This document shows positions 1 through 6,318 of a stretch of 8,262 bases of DNA, one piece after another. Source of the stretch: Planctomicrobium sp. (GTDB lineage Bacteria > Planctomycetota > Planctomycetia > Planctomycetales > Planctomycetaceae); the NCBI GenBank assembly GCA_018659505.1, contig JABJMI010000669.1, forward strand, positions 1 to 8,262, given 5' to 3'. Each line of letters opens with the position of its first letter. The stretch's first letter is position 1. The translations under genes were made by a program, and so were the position numbers. A model generated the notes under the pieces. The model was not told where the DNA came from and made no database searches. It worked only from the letters and a program-made list of their open reading frames with translations.

Positions 1-455
1 AGCAACCCTTGCGTCGGGTGTTCGTGAGTTCCATCTCCGGCATTGAGAACTCCCGATTTCAAATGCCGAGACAATAGTTCTGGAGCACCCGGCGAACTAT
101 GTCGAACAACCATCAGGTCCACGCCCATAGACTCGATGGTCAGAGCAGTGTCAATGAATGTCTCACCCTTGGAAAGACTGCTGCCCGATGCTGTGAAATC
201 AACGGTATCAGCACTCAATCGTTTGGCAGCGAGGTTGAAACTTGTTTTGGTACGAGTCGAGGGTTCAAAGAAAAGATTGGCGACAACGACACCGTCTAGA
301 TGCTTTAACTTAGAGCGAGTCGCTTGAAGTTCTTTGAATTCGGCAGCGTGATCTAGGATTAACTCAATCTCAAACCGTTCGAGTTTTTCCAGACCTAACA
401 AATGCCGTCGCTTCCAATTTTCAATGGGGACGGTAGTTACAGAAGGATCAGCCAT
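1..455 (-). CDS. pyrB: Aspartate carbamoyltransferase catalytic subunit, N-terminal part (cut by window edge)
   Basis: Translating the minus strand from the ATG at 453-455 gives 151 intact codons that run off the window edge with no stop. The product condenses carbamoyl phosphate with L-aspartate, the committed step of pyrimidine synthesis, in the cytoplasm. Visible landmarks are [10 protein letters not shown] at residues 14-23, the carbamoyl-phosphate loop [12 protein letters not shown] at 62-73, SSLSKGET at 92-99, [10 protein letters not shown] at 116-125 and [12 protein letters not shown] at the break. By alignment to E. coli PyrB from memory, Ser52-Thr-Arg-Thr55 correspond to 66-69, Ser80/Lys84 to Ser92/Lys96, Arg105 to Arg118, and His134/Gln137 to His146/Gln149. 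All are kept, so the enzyme should be active. The usual family length is about 310 residues, so roughly half is present. No clear Shine-Dalgarno precedes the ATG. The start is chosen because it matches where the family begins. The repeat pair at 577-644 lies upstream. Confidence 0.95.
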   Translation of the reverse strand, partial: MADPSVTTVPIENWKRRHLLGLEKLERFEIELILDHAAEFKELQATRSKLKHLDGVVVANLFFEPSTRTKTSFNLAAKRLSADTVDFTASGSSLSKGETFIDTALTIESMGVDLMVVRHSSPGAPELLSRHLKSGVLNAGDGTHEHPTQGL

Positions 456-576
456 TAGGAAGCGATGTTGGAGAAAGGTAGTGAACTCATCGTATCTTAA
501 TGTTCCTGAGACCAACGGGCAAACGACACGAATGTCCTTTTTGAAGGAACACAAATCAATAAAATGCGTTTTCGTC

Positions 577-644
577 TACAAGCTCGACGCGCGAGCGAGA
601 GAATTCTGCTCGTAGGACTCACTCGCGTGCGCTTCGTGCTTGTA
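577..644. repeat. Inverted pair of 25-nt interspersed repeats forming a large imperfect hairpin
   Basis: One copy lies at 577-601 on the plus strand and a second, reversed, at 620-644. The second, reverse-complemented, matches the first at 20 of 25 positions, leaving an 18-nt loop (602-619). Shared blocks are TACAAGC, CGA, GCGC and GCGAG. A third copy sits at 5605-5629. The pair lies in the 243-nt gap between pyrB and the end of the YbjN-like gene, both on the minus strand. The transcribed RNA could therefore fold here and act as a processing, stability or termination structure. The rest of 456-698 shows no gene. The likely class is a REP-like short palindromic repeat; function is not established from sequence. 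Confidence 0.7.
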
Positions 645-698
645 ATTAGTCCCATTCATCTCGCAGCTTATCCTTTTCACACTCCTACGTTCAGCCAA

Positions 699-1544
699 TT
701 ACCGACTCCATGCTCCTTCACTCAGAACTTGCTTGCGACCTTCTCCTGGATCTTCGACTGGAATGAAGGTCATAGTTGTTCCTTTTACTTTGAATGTGTA
801 AGTGCCGATTCCGTCCACGGCGAGATCACCATTCACATCGTCAAACATCATTTTGTCTTCCTTGACTGAGACCATTGAGTCGACAGCAATTTTCCCGTCC
901 CTCATTAGTGTTGTTTCACCATTCGGTTGAATCTGCATGATCCATTCGCTGCCACCGAAACTCTTTTTCCAAACACCGATAGGACCAAGTTTTTCTTGAA
1001 TCATTGCTCGCTGATAATCGAGGACATTCTCTGCCTCAATTTCGCCTTTAGAGAGTGCCAGTAAAGTCGGTGTGAAGTTGATCGCCTGATTGACGCAAAA
1101 ACTGAAATACTCCTTGACTTCGTTTTCCAGCAAATACTGACGGGGTAGTAAGGGGACAGTTAAGCGGAAATAGGGAGTGTTATTTTCGTGATTCATACCT
1201 AAACCCGGCACCGGATAACCATGGTTCAAACGAATCATGGCAGATTCAATCGCTGGGAGTTTGTCATTTTTAAATTTGAGCGGAATGACCTGAATGAAGT
1301 GGACAACTCCATCGTTCATGGACCAGCGAATGACTTGGGCCGCCTGAAGTCCCCCTTTGTTAATTGGGACTATGACAAATTTCTCTTCGGCATTTGCTTT
1401 ATGATTGATATTCTCTGTCTCAAGGATCCTGACCAGATCCTCGAAGGAACGGACTTCTTGAGGAGGAGCAGTGACATCTTGAGCAAAGACAGCTGAGGTC
1501 AAAAAAAGAAAGAGATAACAACATCGAGTCAAACCAGAGAGCAT
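699..1544 (-). CDS. Exported two-domain protein: YbjN-like domain plus C-terminal lipocalin-like domain
   Basis: The protein has 281 residues. Residues 1-21 look like a signal peptide (hydrophobic YLFLFLTSAVFA, probable cut before QD), so it should work outside the cytoplasmic membrane. Residues about 33-170 resemble the YbjN / type III secretion chaperone-like fold: FEDLVRILE near the start, then alternating strands, and the family-like stretch AMIRLNHGYPVPGLG at 102-116. Residues about 187-281 look like a small beta-barrel of lipocalin type, opening with GVWKKSFGGSEW, with FDDVNGD at 234-240 and a closing VLSEGAW. The minus-strand sequence TAAGGA at 1551-1556, six bases before ATG, supports the start. 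It begins 52 nt after the sulfatase stop on the same strand, so cotranscription is likely. Neither domain suggests catalysis. Ligand binding or chaperoning of an envelope process is an inference. YbjN assignment is moderately sure, lipocalin less so. Confidence 0.75.
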   Translation of the reverse strand: MLSGLTRCCYLFLFLTSAVFAQDVTAPPQEVRSFEDLVRILETENINHKANAEEKFVIVPINKGGLQAAQVIRWSMNDGVVHFIQVIPLKFKNDKLPAIESAMIRLNHGYPVPGLGMNHENNTPYFRLTVPLLPRQYLLENEVKEYFSFCVNQAINFTPTLLALSKGEIEAENVLDYQRAMIQEKLGPIGVWKKSFGGSEWIMQIQPNGETTLMRDGKIAVDSMVSVKEDKMMFDDVNGDLAVDGIGTYTFKVKGTTMTFIPVEDPGEGRKQVLSEGAWSR

Positions 1545-1550
1545 TAGAAT

Positions 1551-1556
1551 TCCTTA
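1551..1556 (-). promoter_or_regulatory. Shine-Dalgarno of the YbjN/lipocalin gene
   Basis: Read on the minus strand this is TAAGGA, six bases ahead of the ATG at 1542-1544. It supports the chosen start and independent ribosome loading downstream of the sulfatase. Confidence 0.7.
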
Positions 1557-1596
1557 ACAGTATCATTCCTTGAACGTACTCAGCACTTCAATCAAA

Positions 1597-3102
1597 TTAG
1601 CGAATCAATTGCGATTCAATAATCGGTTCCCCTTCCCATAGCCATTGATCTCCATCTTTGATCAGCAGTCGAGACTTACTTCCCGGAGCAGGTGCCGCGT
1701 CATTGCGGGGATACCATTTTTGTAATTCCTCTTTGACTGAAAGATGTTTTATGTTGGTTGCGAGATTCTGAAATTCGTCTGGGTCAGCATTGATGTCGTA
1801 TAGTTCTTCTGATCCATCAGCATAATGTATGTAACGCCAACGGTCTGTGACGACTGAATGGTTTCCTGGATTATGAGTCGTGATCGCAGGCCATTTTCGT
1901 TTCGCTGCATGATCTTTCAGTTGTGGTAACAAACTATGACCATCGAGATCATTACGTTTGCTGAGATCGCAAAGGTCAATCAAAGTTGGAAACATGTCGA
2001 GAAGTTCTGCTGGTTGCTGGCAGACGACGTCCGATTGAATTCCCGGACCGGCGAAGATCAGCGGAACTCTCGTTGATTCATGCCACAGTGTATTCTTGCC
2101 GGTAATGTTTTTCTCACCAAGATGCCAACCATGATCTGACCAGAGGACAACGATTGTGTTGTCCGCTTTTCCGCTCGCTTCCAAGGCATCAAGGACGCGA
2201 CCAACTTGGCTATCGACAAAACTGACGGACGCAAGGTAAGCACGGACGAGCGCTTTCCATTGGTTCTGGGCTTTCAACCAAGAGAGTCGAACTTCCGGCA
2301 GATACCAATAGAGATACCATGAGAACTCAGGCACATCAGCCCGATCATCGAGCGGAACATCAGGGAGAATCAACTCATCTTCAGGATAGAGATCGAACCA
2401 TTTTTGTGTGGCATAACAGGGGACATGCGGCAGGAAGAAACCGACTGACATAAAGAATGGTTCTTCTGGTGGAGACTCCAATTGTTCAACTGCCCAACTC
2501 GCGACCTTCCAGTCTCCTTTGTCTTCATCTTTATGCGGGAATGTTCCCCAGTCAACGAGCGGATGGTTGCCCATTGGTGTCTCGACAATTTTCTCTTTCG
2601 GACGAACTCCCACTCCTGCTCCTGGTCCCCATTTATCGTACTCCGCTTTCCGCTCTTTCGATGGTGGATAGCCACCATGATAAATTTTACCGGTCGTTAA
2701 AGTTGTATATCCCGCAGCTTTGAATTGTTGCGGCAGCGTGACATGTTTCTTGAATTTATCCATGGTGCGAAACCACGGTTGAAGTGAGTATACGCCAGTT
2801 GTGGATGGACGTAAGCCTGTCATCAAGCTGGTCCGTGATGAGTTACACAACGGAGCCTGGCAATGTGCATTCGTGAAGAGTGTCCCTCGCTTCGCCAGCT
2901 TGTCGATGTTTGGAGTTTGTGCTTGAGGATGCCCACCCATGCAACCTTCCCAATCATTCAGATCATCAATAGCGATAAACAAGACATTCGGCCGCGATGA
3001 CGTTGTGTTTTTCGATTCTGCTGAAAGTGCAAAACGAGTTCCCGATGTGAGAAAGATACAGCATTGCAAAAGAGCAATGCTGTATAGAGTTCGATGTCGC
3101 AT
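1597..3102 (-). CDS. Exported type I sulfatase, iduronate-2-sulfatase-like
   Basis: The chosen ATG at 3100-3102 gives 501 residues opening with a good signal peptide (MRHR, a hydrophobic core, then a probable cut after ALSA), preceded by a weak AAGAG. In-frame ATG at 3144 and TTG at 3156 would only lengthen the N-region. The fold is the alkaline phosphatase-like type I sulfatase. Visible residues from this start are RPNVLFIAIDD (calcium-binding Asp46/Asp47), the formylglycine site Cys86 in CNSSRTSLMTG with Arg90, TGKIYH (Lys139, His142), FFLPHVP (His226), WSDHGWHLGE (Asp323, His324) and GKNTLWHE (Lys336). It should cleave sulfate esters, probably on sulfated polysaccharides, in the periplasm or outside. 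The motif is C-x-S-x-R, where C-x-P/A-x-R is standard. Activity needs a formylglycine-generating enzyme not encoded here. Family assignment is firm; the substrate is unknown. Confidence 0.9.
   Translation of the reverse strand: MRHRTLYSIALLQCCIFLTSGTRFALSAESKNTTSSRPNVLFIAIDDLNDWEGCMGGHPQAQTPNIDKLAKRGTLFTNAHCQAPLCNSSRTSLMTGLRPSTTGVYSLQPWFRTMDKFKKHVTLPQQFKAAGYTTLTTGKIYHGGYPPSKERKAEYDKWGPGAGVGVRPKEKIVETPMGNHPLVDWGTFPHKDEDKGDWKVASWAVEQLESPPEEPFFMSVGFFLPHVPCYATQKWFDLYPEDELILPDVPLDDRADVPEFSWYLYWYLPEVRLSWLKAQNQWKALVRAYLASVSFVDSQVGRVLDALEASGKADNTIVVLWSDHGWHLGEKNITGKNTLWHESTRVPLIFAGPGIQSDVVCQQPAELLDMFPTLIDLCDLSKRNDLDGHSLLPQLKDHAAKRKWPAITTHNPGNHSVVTDRWRYIHYADGSEELYDINADPDEFQNLATNIKHLSVKEELQKWYPRNDAAPAPGSKSRLLIKDGDQWLWEGEPIIESQLIR
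3057..3084 (-). other. Perfect 11-bp hairpin inside the sulfatase signal-peptide codons
   Basis: TACAGCATTGC at 3057-3067 and GCAATGCTGTA at 3074-3084 are exact reverse complements separated by the six bases AAAAGA. With the start at 3102 this lies at bases 19-46 of the coding sequence, where mRNA structure can slow early translation. It encodes part of the hydrophobic core of the signal peptide. A regulatory role is inference. Confidence 0.55.
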
Positions 3103-3399
3103 ATCTAAATTTCTCTTATTTGGAGCAGTAAAGCGGTCGTTCATGCTTTGATTCAATCATTTCCGGGTGCTGATTGCAACGGTCCAAGCAATTCTAGCAA
3201 TCGCAAGGAACCCTGCTGGGGGAAGAGTTGCTTTAAGGAAACGAATTCGCTGACGACCCTGAAAGAGCATTCTATGTTTACTCTGAGGCAGGGAACCCTG
3301 TGACAGAACGAATTTTTAATTCCGCACATGAATACCCAGAGTGAGTGCGGCACACACTGTCCACCTCATCTCCAGATAAATACGTTTCGAGTTAATACA
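3103..3399. other. Divergent intergenic region between sulfatase and acyltransferase genes
   Basis: This region of about 297 bases separates two outward-facing transcription units and must hold both promoters. I could not pick convincing -35/-10 pairs. It holds a 9-nt direct repeat, GGAACCCTG, at 3207-3215 and 3292-3300. The second copy is part of a near-perfect palindrome, CAGGGAACCCTG (3289-3300). These are possible operator half-sites, weakly supported. If the longer starts of either neighbour are right, the region shrinks to 3157-3327. Confidence 0.4.
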
Positions 3400-4608
3400 A
3401 TGTCTGAAGTGATCACTTCTGAGTCCATCTCTGACCAGAACCTCATCAATAAGGAGTTGATCAATAGTGAGAACGGGCAATCGACTTCCCACGGCGATCT
3501 TGTCGCTCACACGATCAATTCACCAAAATTATTGAGCACGATTGCGGATCAGTGGTCCGATCTTGCTCGGCATACTTCCTCTCCGAATGCCTTCTATGAA
3601 CCTGCTTTTTTTCAAGCGGTAACGCATCACACGACAGCGCAAGACAATTGGAGAATCGTTGTTGTGCGGGACGATAAGTCGAAATCCCTTGTTGGTTTCT
3701 TTCCATTTGTACAATTGAAAAAATTTGGAATCCTGAATCAACTCTCTTTATGGAAGTCCGAATTAAGTTACTTAACAACCCCGTTAATTCGCTCAGGACA
3801 TGAAGCTCAAACCTTAGAAACGTTGTTTTCACACATCAAAAAAACTCAACCAAGAATCGACCTAGTCGAGTTCCCGCTCACTGTAGCCGAGGGGCGAGTC
3901 CATCAGGAATTGCAGACATTCCTACGGAATCAATTGTCAACAACCTTCCAGTTCGATCACTACTCCAGAGCAAAGTTGGAATTCGGATGCGAGTATGAGT
4001 CCTACGTCAAGGAAGCAGTTGGAGGACACCATCTTCGCGGATATAAACGGCAACTGAGAAACCTAAACAAATTGGGGCAGGTGGAATTTCGTTTAGGAAC
4101 AGATCCAAAGTCTGCGAGTTGTTGGTCGCAGTGGTTTCTTGATTTAGAAGCCGAAGGCTGGAAGGGGCGCGAAGGGACAGCCATGAAGCAACATCCTTAT
4201 AAAGCTGCGTTTTTTCAAAACCTTCTCACAAGCGGAATGGAGCAAAACCGGCTGGAAATGATCGGACTATTTCTTAATGGAGAACCGATTGCTTTAGGCT
4301 GCACTTTGTTATCGAACACAGGCGGTTTCACCTACAAAATCGCGTTTGATGAACAATATAAAAAGTATTCGCCCGGAATTTTATTACAACTGCACATCAC
4401 CGAGCGGTTCCTGAATGACCAAGGTCTGCAATGGCTAGACTCTTGTGCCATCCCGAACCATCCCATGATTGACCGACTCTGGCAGGAAAGAAAATCGATT
4501 CAGCATATGCTGATTTCAACGGGCAGCCCGATTGTCAACCTGATGGTCAGTTCTCTTCCTCTCCTGCGAGCGATGAAACGAATCGTTCGTAAACCGAAAA
4601 GTCAATAA
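3400..4608 (+). CDS. GNAT-fold acyltransferase of the CelD/BcsL (FemAB-like) type
   Basis: From ATG 3400 the protein has 402 residues. An in-frame ATG at 3328 would add 24 residues that look like translated leader, and neither start has a Shine-Dalgarno. The C-terminal half, about residues 209-352, matches the Acetyltransf_6 layout known from CelD/BcsL-like proteins. It has a basic helix, HLRGYKRQLRNLNKLG, then LEAEGWKGREGTA (249-261), a strand pair MIGLFLNGEPIALGC, and the family-typical KIAFDEQYKKYSPGILL (313-329), ending with LQWLDS. The N-terminal half (about 35-190) is the degenerate partner lobe seen in this superfamily. There is no signal peptide or membrane span, so it is probably cytoplasmic. 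Such enzymes acylate sugars, amino acids or lipid precursors, often in exopolysaccharide or envelope biosynthesis; the substrate here is not predictable. It is followed 47 nt later by the JmjC-like gene, probably the same operon. Family confidence is high, function low. Confidence 0.82.
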   Translation: MSEVITSESISDQNLINKELINSENGQSTSHGDLVAHTINSPKLLSTIADQWSDLARHTSSPNAFYEPAFFQAVTHHTTAQDNWRIVVVRDDKSKSLVGFFPFVQLKKFGILNQLSLWKSELSYLTTPLIRSGHEAQTLETLFSHIKKTQPRIDLVEFPLTVAEGRVHQELQTFLRNQLSTTFQFDHYSRAKLEFGCEYESYVKEAVGGHHLRGYKRQLRNLNKLGQVEFRLGTDPKSASCWSQWFLDLEAEGWKGREGTAMKQHPYKAAFFQNLLTSGMEQNRLEMIGLFLNGEPIALGCTLLSNTGGFTYKIAFDEQYKKYSPGILLQLHITERFLNDQGLQWLDSCAIPNHPMIDRLWQERKSIQHMLISTGSPIVNLMVSSLPLLRAMKRIVRKPKSQ

Positions 4609-4655
4609 AACTCTCTGCTCAGAGATTGTTTCAATAGCTCAACGAAAGCGACAAC

Positions 4656-5567
4656 ATGGTTTCTTCCACAATTTCAAACTCAACAAAATCTTCAACTGAA
4701 CTGAAGGTACATGATCCGCAAGATCTACTGGCTTTGAATCCCGTCGAGTTCGAGAAACATTTTGCGCGTGAACCGTTCCTCATCGACCATTCCCTGAGTG
4801 ATCATCCGCTTTTCGATCTCAACCGAATTGTCGAACTGACCAAATCATTGCCAGAAGAATGTATCGAATACAACGCTGGCAATTTGCCCGTGAGTCTCGA
4901 TCCCGAGTTAACTCCTCGAAATGGACTCTCACCAGAAGAAACAGTACGCCGCATTGAAGAGTGCCAATCATGGATGGTTCTCAAATACGTGGAACGCGAC
5001 CCTGCATACAAAGAATTGTTAGATGAGTGTTTGAGCTTAATCGAACCCTATACCGATCCCATTGCACCAGGCATGACTCAACCACAGGCATTTGTCTTTG
5101 TGACTTCTCCCGGTTCAGTGACACCGTATCATATCGATCCCGAGCACAATTTCTTATTACAGGTTCAGGGCAGTAAGCAGATTCGTATGCTCGATGGACG
5201 CAACAAAGAAATCGTCAGCGAAACCGACTTAGAACACTTTTATTCTGACCAGGGAAGGAACCTGAAATTCAAGAGCGAGCACGAACAAACAGGTTGGACG
5301 TTCGATCTGCAAGCCGGTAAGGGACTTCACTTCCCAGTCACATATCCCCATTGGGTCAAGAACGGAGACTCTGTCTCGATCTCCTTCTCAATCACTTTCC
5401 GTACACCGGATCTTGATCGTCGTAGAGCCTTGTATCAAGTCAATAATTCACTCAGACAGAAAGGCATGTCCCCCTCACCTGTCGGGCAAAACCGTCTGCG
5501 TGACTCAATCTACTACAACGGCTTTCGAGTCCTGAGAAAGATCAGATCGAAAAAAGCCTCAACTTAG
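4656..5567 (+). CDS. JmjC/cupin-like Fe(II)/2-oxoglutarate oxygenase
   Basis: The protein has 303 residues with no signal peptide. A cupin-like/JmjC core spans about residues 140-250. The iron ligands are visible as His159 and Asp161 in TPYHIDPEHNF and a distal His232 in VTYPHWVKNGD. Lys174 in LQVQGSKQIRML is a candidate 2-oxoglutarate contact, as in JmjC hydroxylases. Residues 20-50 (LNPVEFEKHFAREPFLIDH) resemble the usual entry segment of this family, which places the substrate against the barrel. The family hydroxylates proteins or small molecules using oxygen, iron and 2-oxoglutarate. The gene is 47 nt behind the acyltransferase; the gap contains only a weak 5-bp hairpin (4612-4625). The shared operon suggests sequential modification of one substrate, which is inference. 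The C-terminal tail after residue 255 is basic. The metal triad makes a catalytic role likely; the substrate is unknown. Confidence 0.85.
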   Translation: MVSSTISNSTKSSTELKVHDPQDLLALNPVEFEKHFAREPFLIDHSLSDHPLFDLNRIVELTKSLPEECIEYNAGNLPVSLDPELTPRNGLSPEETVRRIEECQSWMVLKYVERDPAYKELLDECLSLIEPYTDPIAPGMTQPQAFVFVTSPGSVTPYHIDPEHNFLLQVQGSKQIRMLDGRNKEIVSETDLEHFYSDQGRNLKFKSEHEQTGWTFDLQAGKGLHFPVTYPHWVKNGDSVSISFSITFRTPDLDRRRALYQVNNSLRQKGMSPSPVGQNRLRDSIYYNGFRVLRKIRSKKAST

Positions 5568-5604
5568 GGTTTGCTCCGAAGCAGTTTTCCCAATCCAGTC
5601 GTGA

Positions 5605-5629
5605 TACAAACACGACGCGCAAGCGAGTG
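5605..5629 (+). repeat. Third copy of the 25-nt interspersed repeat
   Basis: It matches the copy at 577-601 at 21 of 25 positions and the reversed copy at 620-644 at 22 of 25. The core CACGACGCGCAAGCGAGTG is read directly here. It is a solitary copy with no facing partner, just past the end of the JmjC-like gene. Confidence 0.75.
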
Positions 5630-5698
5630 GATCGGATAGCTTGCAGCGCAGCCTGCATATAGATGACGATCTTTCTCGTAAAGATGAGGCAAAAAATC

Positions 5699-5766
5699 TC
5701 ACGCAGAGCCGCAGGGGTCGCAGAGGAAAAACCAAAAAACTTTGCGCTCTCTGCGGCTCTGGGTGA
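5699..5766. repeat. Intergenic palindromic repeat of the CGCAGAG...CTCTGCG type
   Basis: The left arm 5699-5721 and right arm 5744-5766 pair at 19 of 23 positions, including an uninterrupted 11-bp block CAGAGCCGCAG. They flank a 22-nt A-rich loop. The sequence resembles a hairpin family I recall as scattered between genes in planctomycetes and some other bacteria; this recollection was not checked. It may fold in RNA and act as a 3'-end or stability element. Confidence 0.7.
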
Positions 5767-6221
5767 TTCATGCTTTCTGAAATCCAACAATACTTGCTCT
5801 CACACCAAGAGGGGGCATTGCCTAGTGCCATTCTTCCAAGATGCTAGCGATGGGCGATTAGCAAACTTGTAATATCGCATCGATCAGTTTCCACCAGGCG
5901 ATAAGTCAAAGTCTGTGCGATTTACGTGCATCATTGTGATACATAATTGCTAGCTCTGCTCTTTTCAGTCATAACCTTACTCTTTCGTGTTTGCCGTAAT
6001 TTGTTAACTAGTAATGGCTTACGGTAAAAAGTCTCGTTTCGTTGCGAGCGGCATTCTCTGTGCAAATCATTCTGCAGAATCATATGTGGATAGTTATTTT
6101 CGAAAAAATTGATCGTATGCGAACTTTTTTGGTAATCCCAGCGTCTATTTACACGTACTAATCTTATAGAGCGGCAACATTTCATTGAACGTTTTTTCGC
6201 CGCAAAGAAATATCAATCAGT

Positions 6222-6272
6222 CAGCGACAGATGAAGATAGAAAGACGTCGCTGCCAACTTCCTGCTTTCTAT
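6222..6272 (+). promoter_or_regulatory. Candidate H-type pseudoknot in the sigma-factor leader
   Basis: Two perfect complementary pairs interleave. CAGCGAC (6222-6228) pairs with GTCGCTG (6247-6253), and ATAGAAAG (6237-6244) pairs with CTTTCTAT (6265-6272). The order 5' arm 1, 5' arm 2, 3' arm 1, 3' arm 2 is that of an H-type pseudoknot, with connecting loops of 8, 2 and 11 bases. Alternatively the stems are mutually exclusive hairpins. The structure ends 31 bases before the Shine-Dalgarno at 6304. Function is inferred. Confidence 0.4.
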
Positions 6273-6305
6273 TTCAAGATGAATGTAGATGAACAGGAGA
6301 AATAA
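6231..6305 (+). CDS. Possible 24-codon upstream ORF (leader peptide) of the sigma gene
   Basis: ATG 6231 opens a 24-residue frame with MKIERRRCQLPAF at its start, ending at TAA 6303-6305. The stop overlaps the Shine-Dalgarno of the next gene, an arrangement compatible with translational coupling. It has no Shine-Dalgarno of its own, and it runs through the candidate pseudoknot, so ribosomes on it would disrupt the structure. Expression is unproven and chance is a fair alternative. Confidence 0.25.
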   Translation: MKIERRRCQLPAFYFKMNVDEQEK

Positions 6306-6310
6306 GGAGG
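6304..6310 (+). promoter_or_regulatory. Strong Shine-Dalgarno deciding the sigma-factor start
   Basis: AAGGAGG lies eight bases ahead of ATG 6319. It is the best ribosome-binding site in the window and sits inside the frame that would open at ATG 6289. The longer start is therefore unlikely, and translation should begin at 6319. Confidence 0.85.
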
Positions 6311-6318
6311 GACTCGCA

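Larger units (their letters stand above)
5568..6230. other. Long gene-poor intergenic region
   Basis: About 660 bases without a credible gene lie between the oxygenase and the sigma-factor leader. Short ORFs on both strands here cover repeat DNA or low-complexity sequence and show no domain. Contents are a weak hairpin just after the stop (5572-5583, four base pairs, then GTTTT), the 25-nt repeat copy at 5605-5629, a small hairpin ATCTTT-CTCGT-AAAGAT near 5670-5686, and the larger palindrome at 5699-5766. From about 5930 to 6200 the sequence turns AT-rich. It includes a -10-like TATAGA at 6165-6170 but no matching -35 box. The sigma-gene promoter is probably in this last part. Confidence 0.5.

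Noticed and set aside
43..327. Plus-strand ORFs at the start of the window
   Set aside because: They are antisense to pyrB, whose minus-strand translation contains clear family motifs.
3275..3286. 12-nt exact direct repeat TGTTTACTCTGA, also at 8125-8136
   Set aside because: About two such 12-mer matches are expected by chance in 8 kb, and the flanks do not match, so it is not evidence of an attachment site or element.
4612..4631. Possible terminator between the acyltransferase and oxygenase genes
   Set aside because: The stem is only five base pairs and the following sequence is a mixed TTGTTT, too weak to call termination.
5542..5872. Overlapping short ORFs on both strands after the JmjC-like gene
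   Set aside because: They run through the 25-nt repeat and the CAGAGCCGCAG palindrome, and their translations reflect repeat sequence only.
6165..6170. TATAGA as the -10 box of a sigma-gene promoter
   Set aside because: No -35-like hexamer occurs 16-18 bases upstream, so the promoter is not called.
5931..6185. 84-residue ORF on the minus strand in the gap before the sigma gene
   Set aside because: It has no recognisable domain, no ribosome-binding site and basic low-complexity composition, and it covers the AT-rich stretch likely to hold the sigma promoter.
6289..6318. Longer start for the sigma factor at ATG 6289
   Set aside because: The consensus Shine-Dalgarno at 6304-6310 lies inside this extension and is ideally spaced for ATG 6319.
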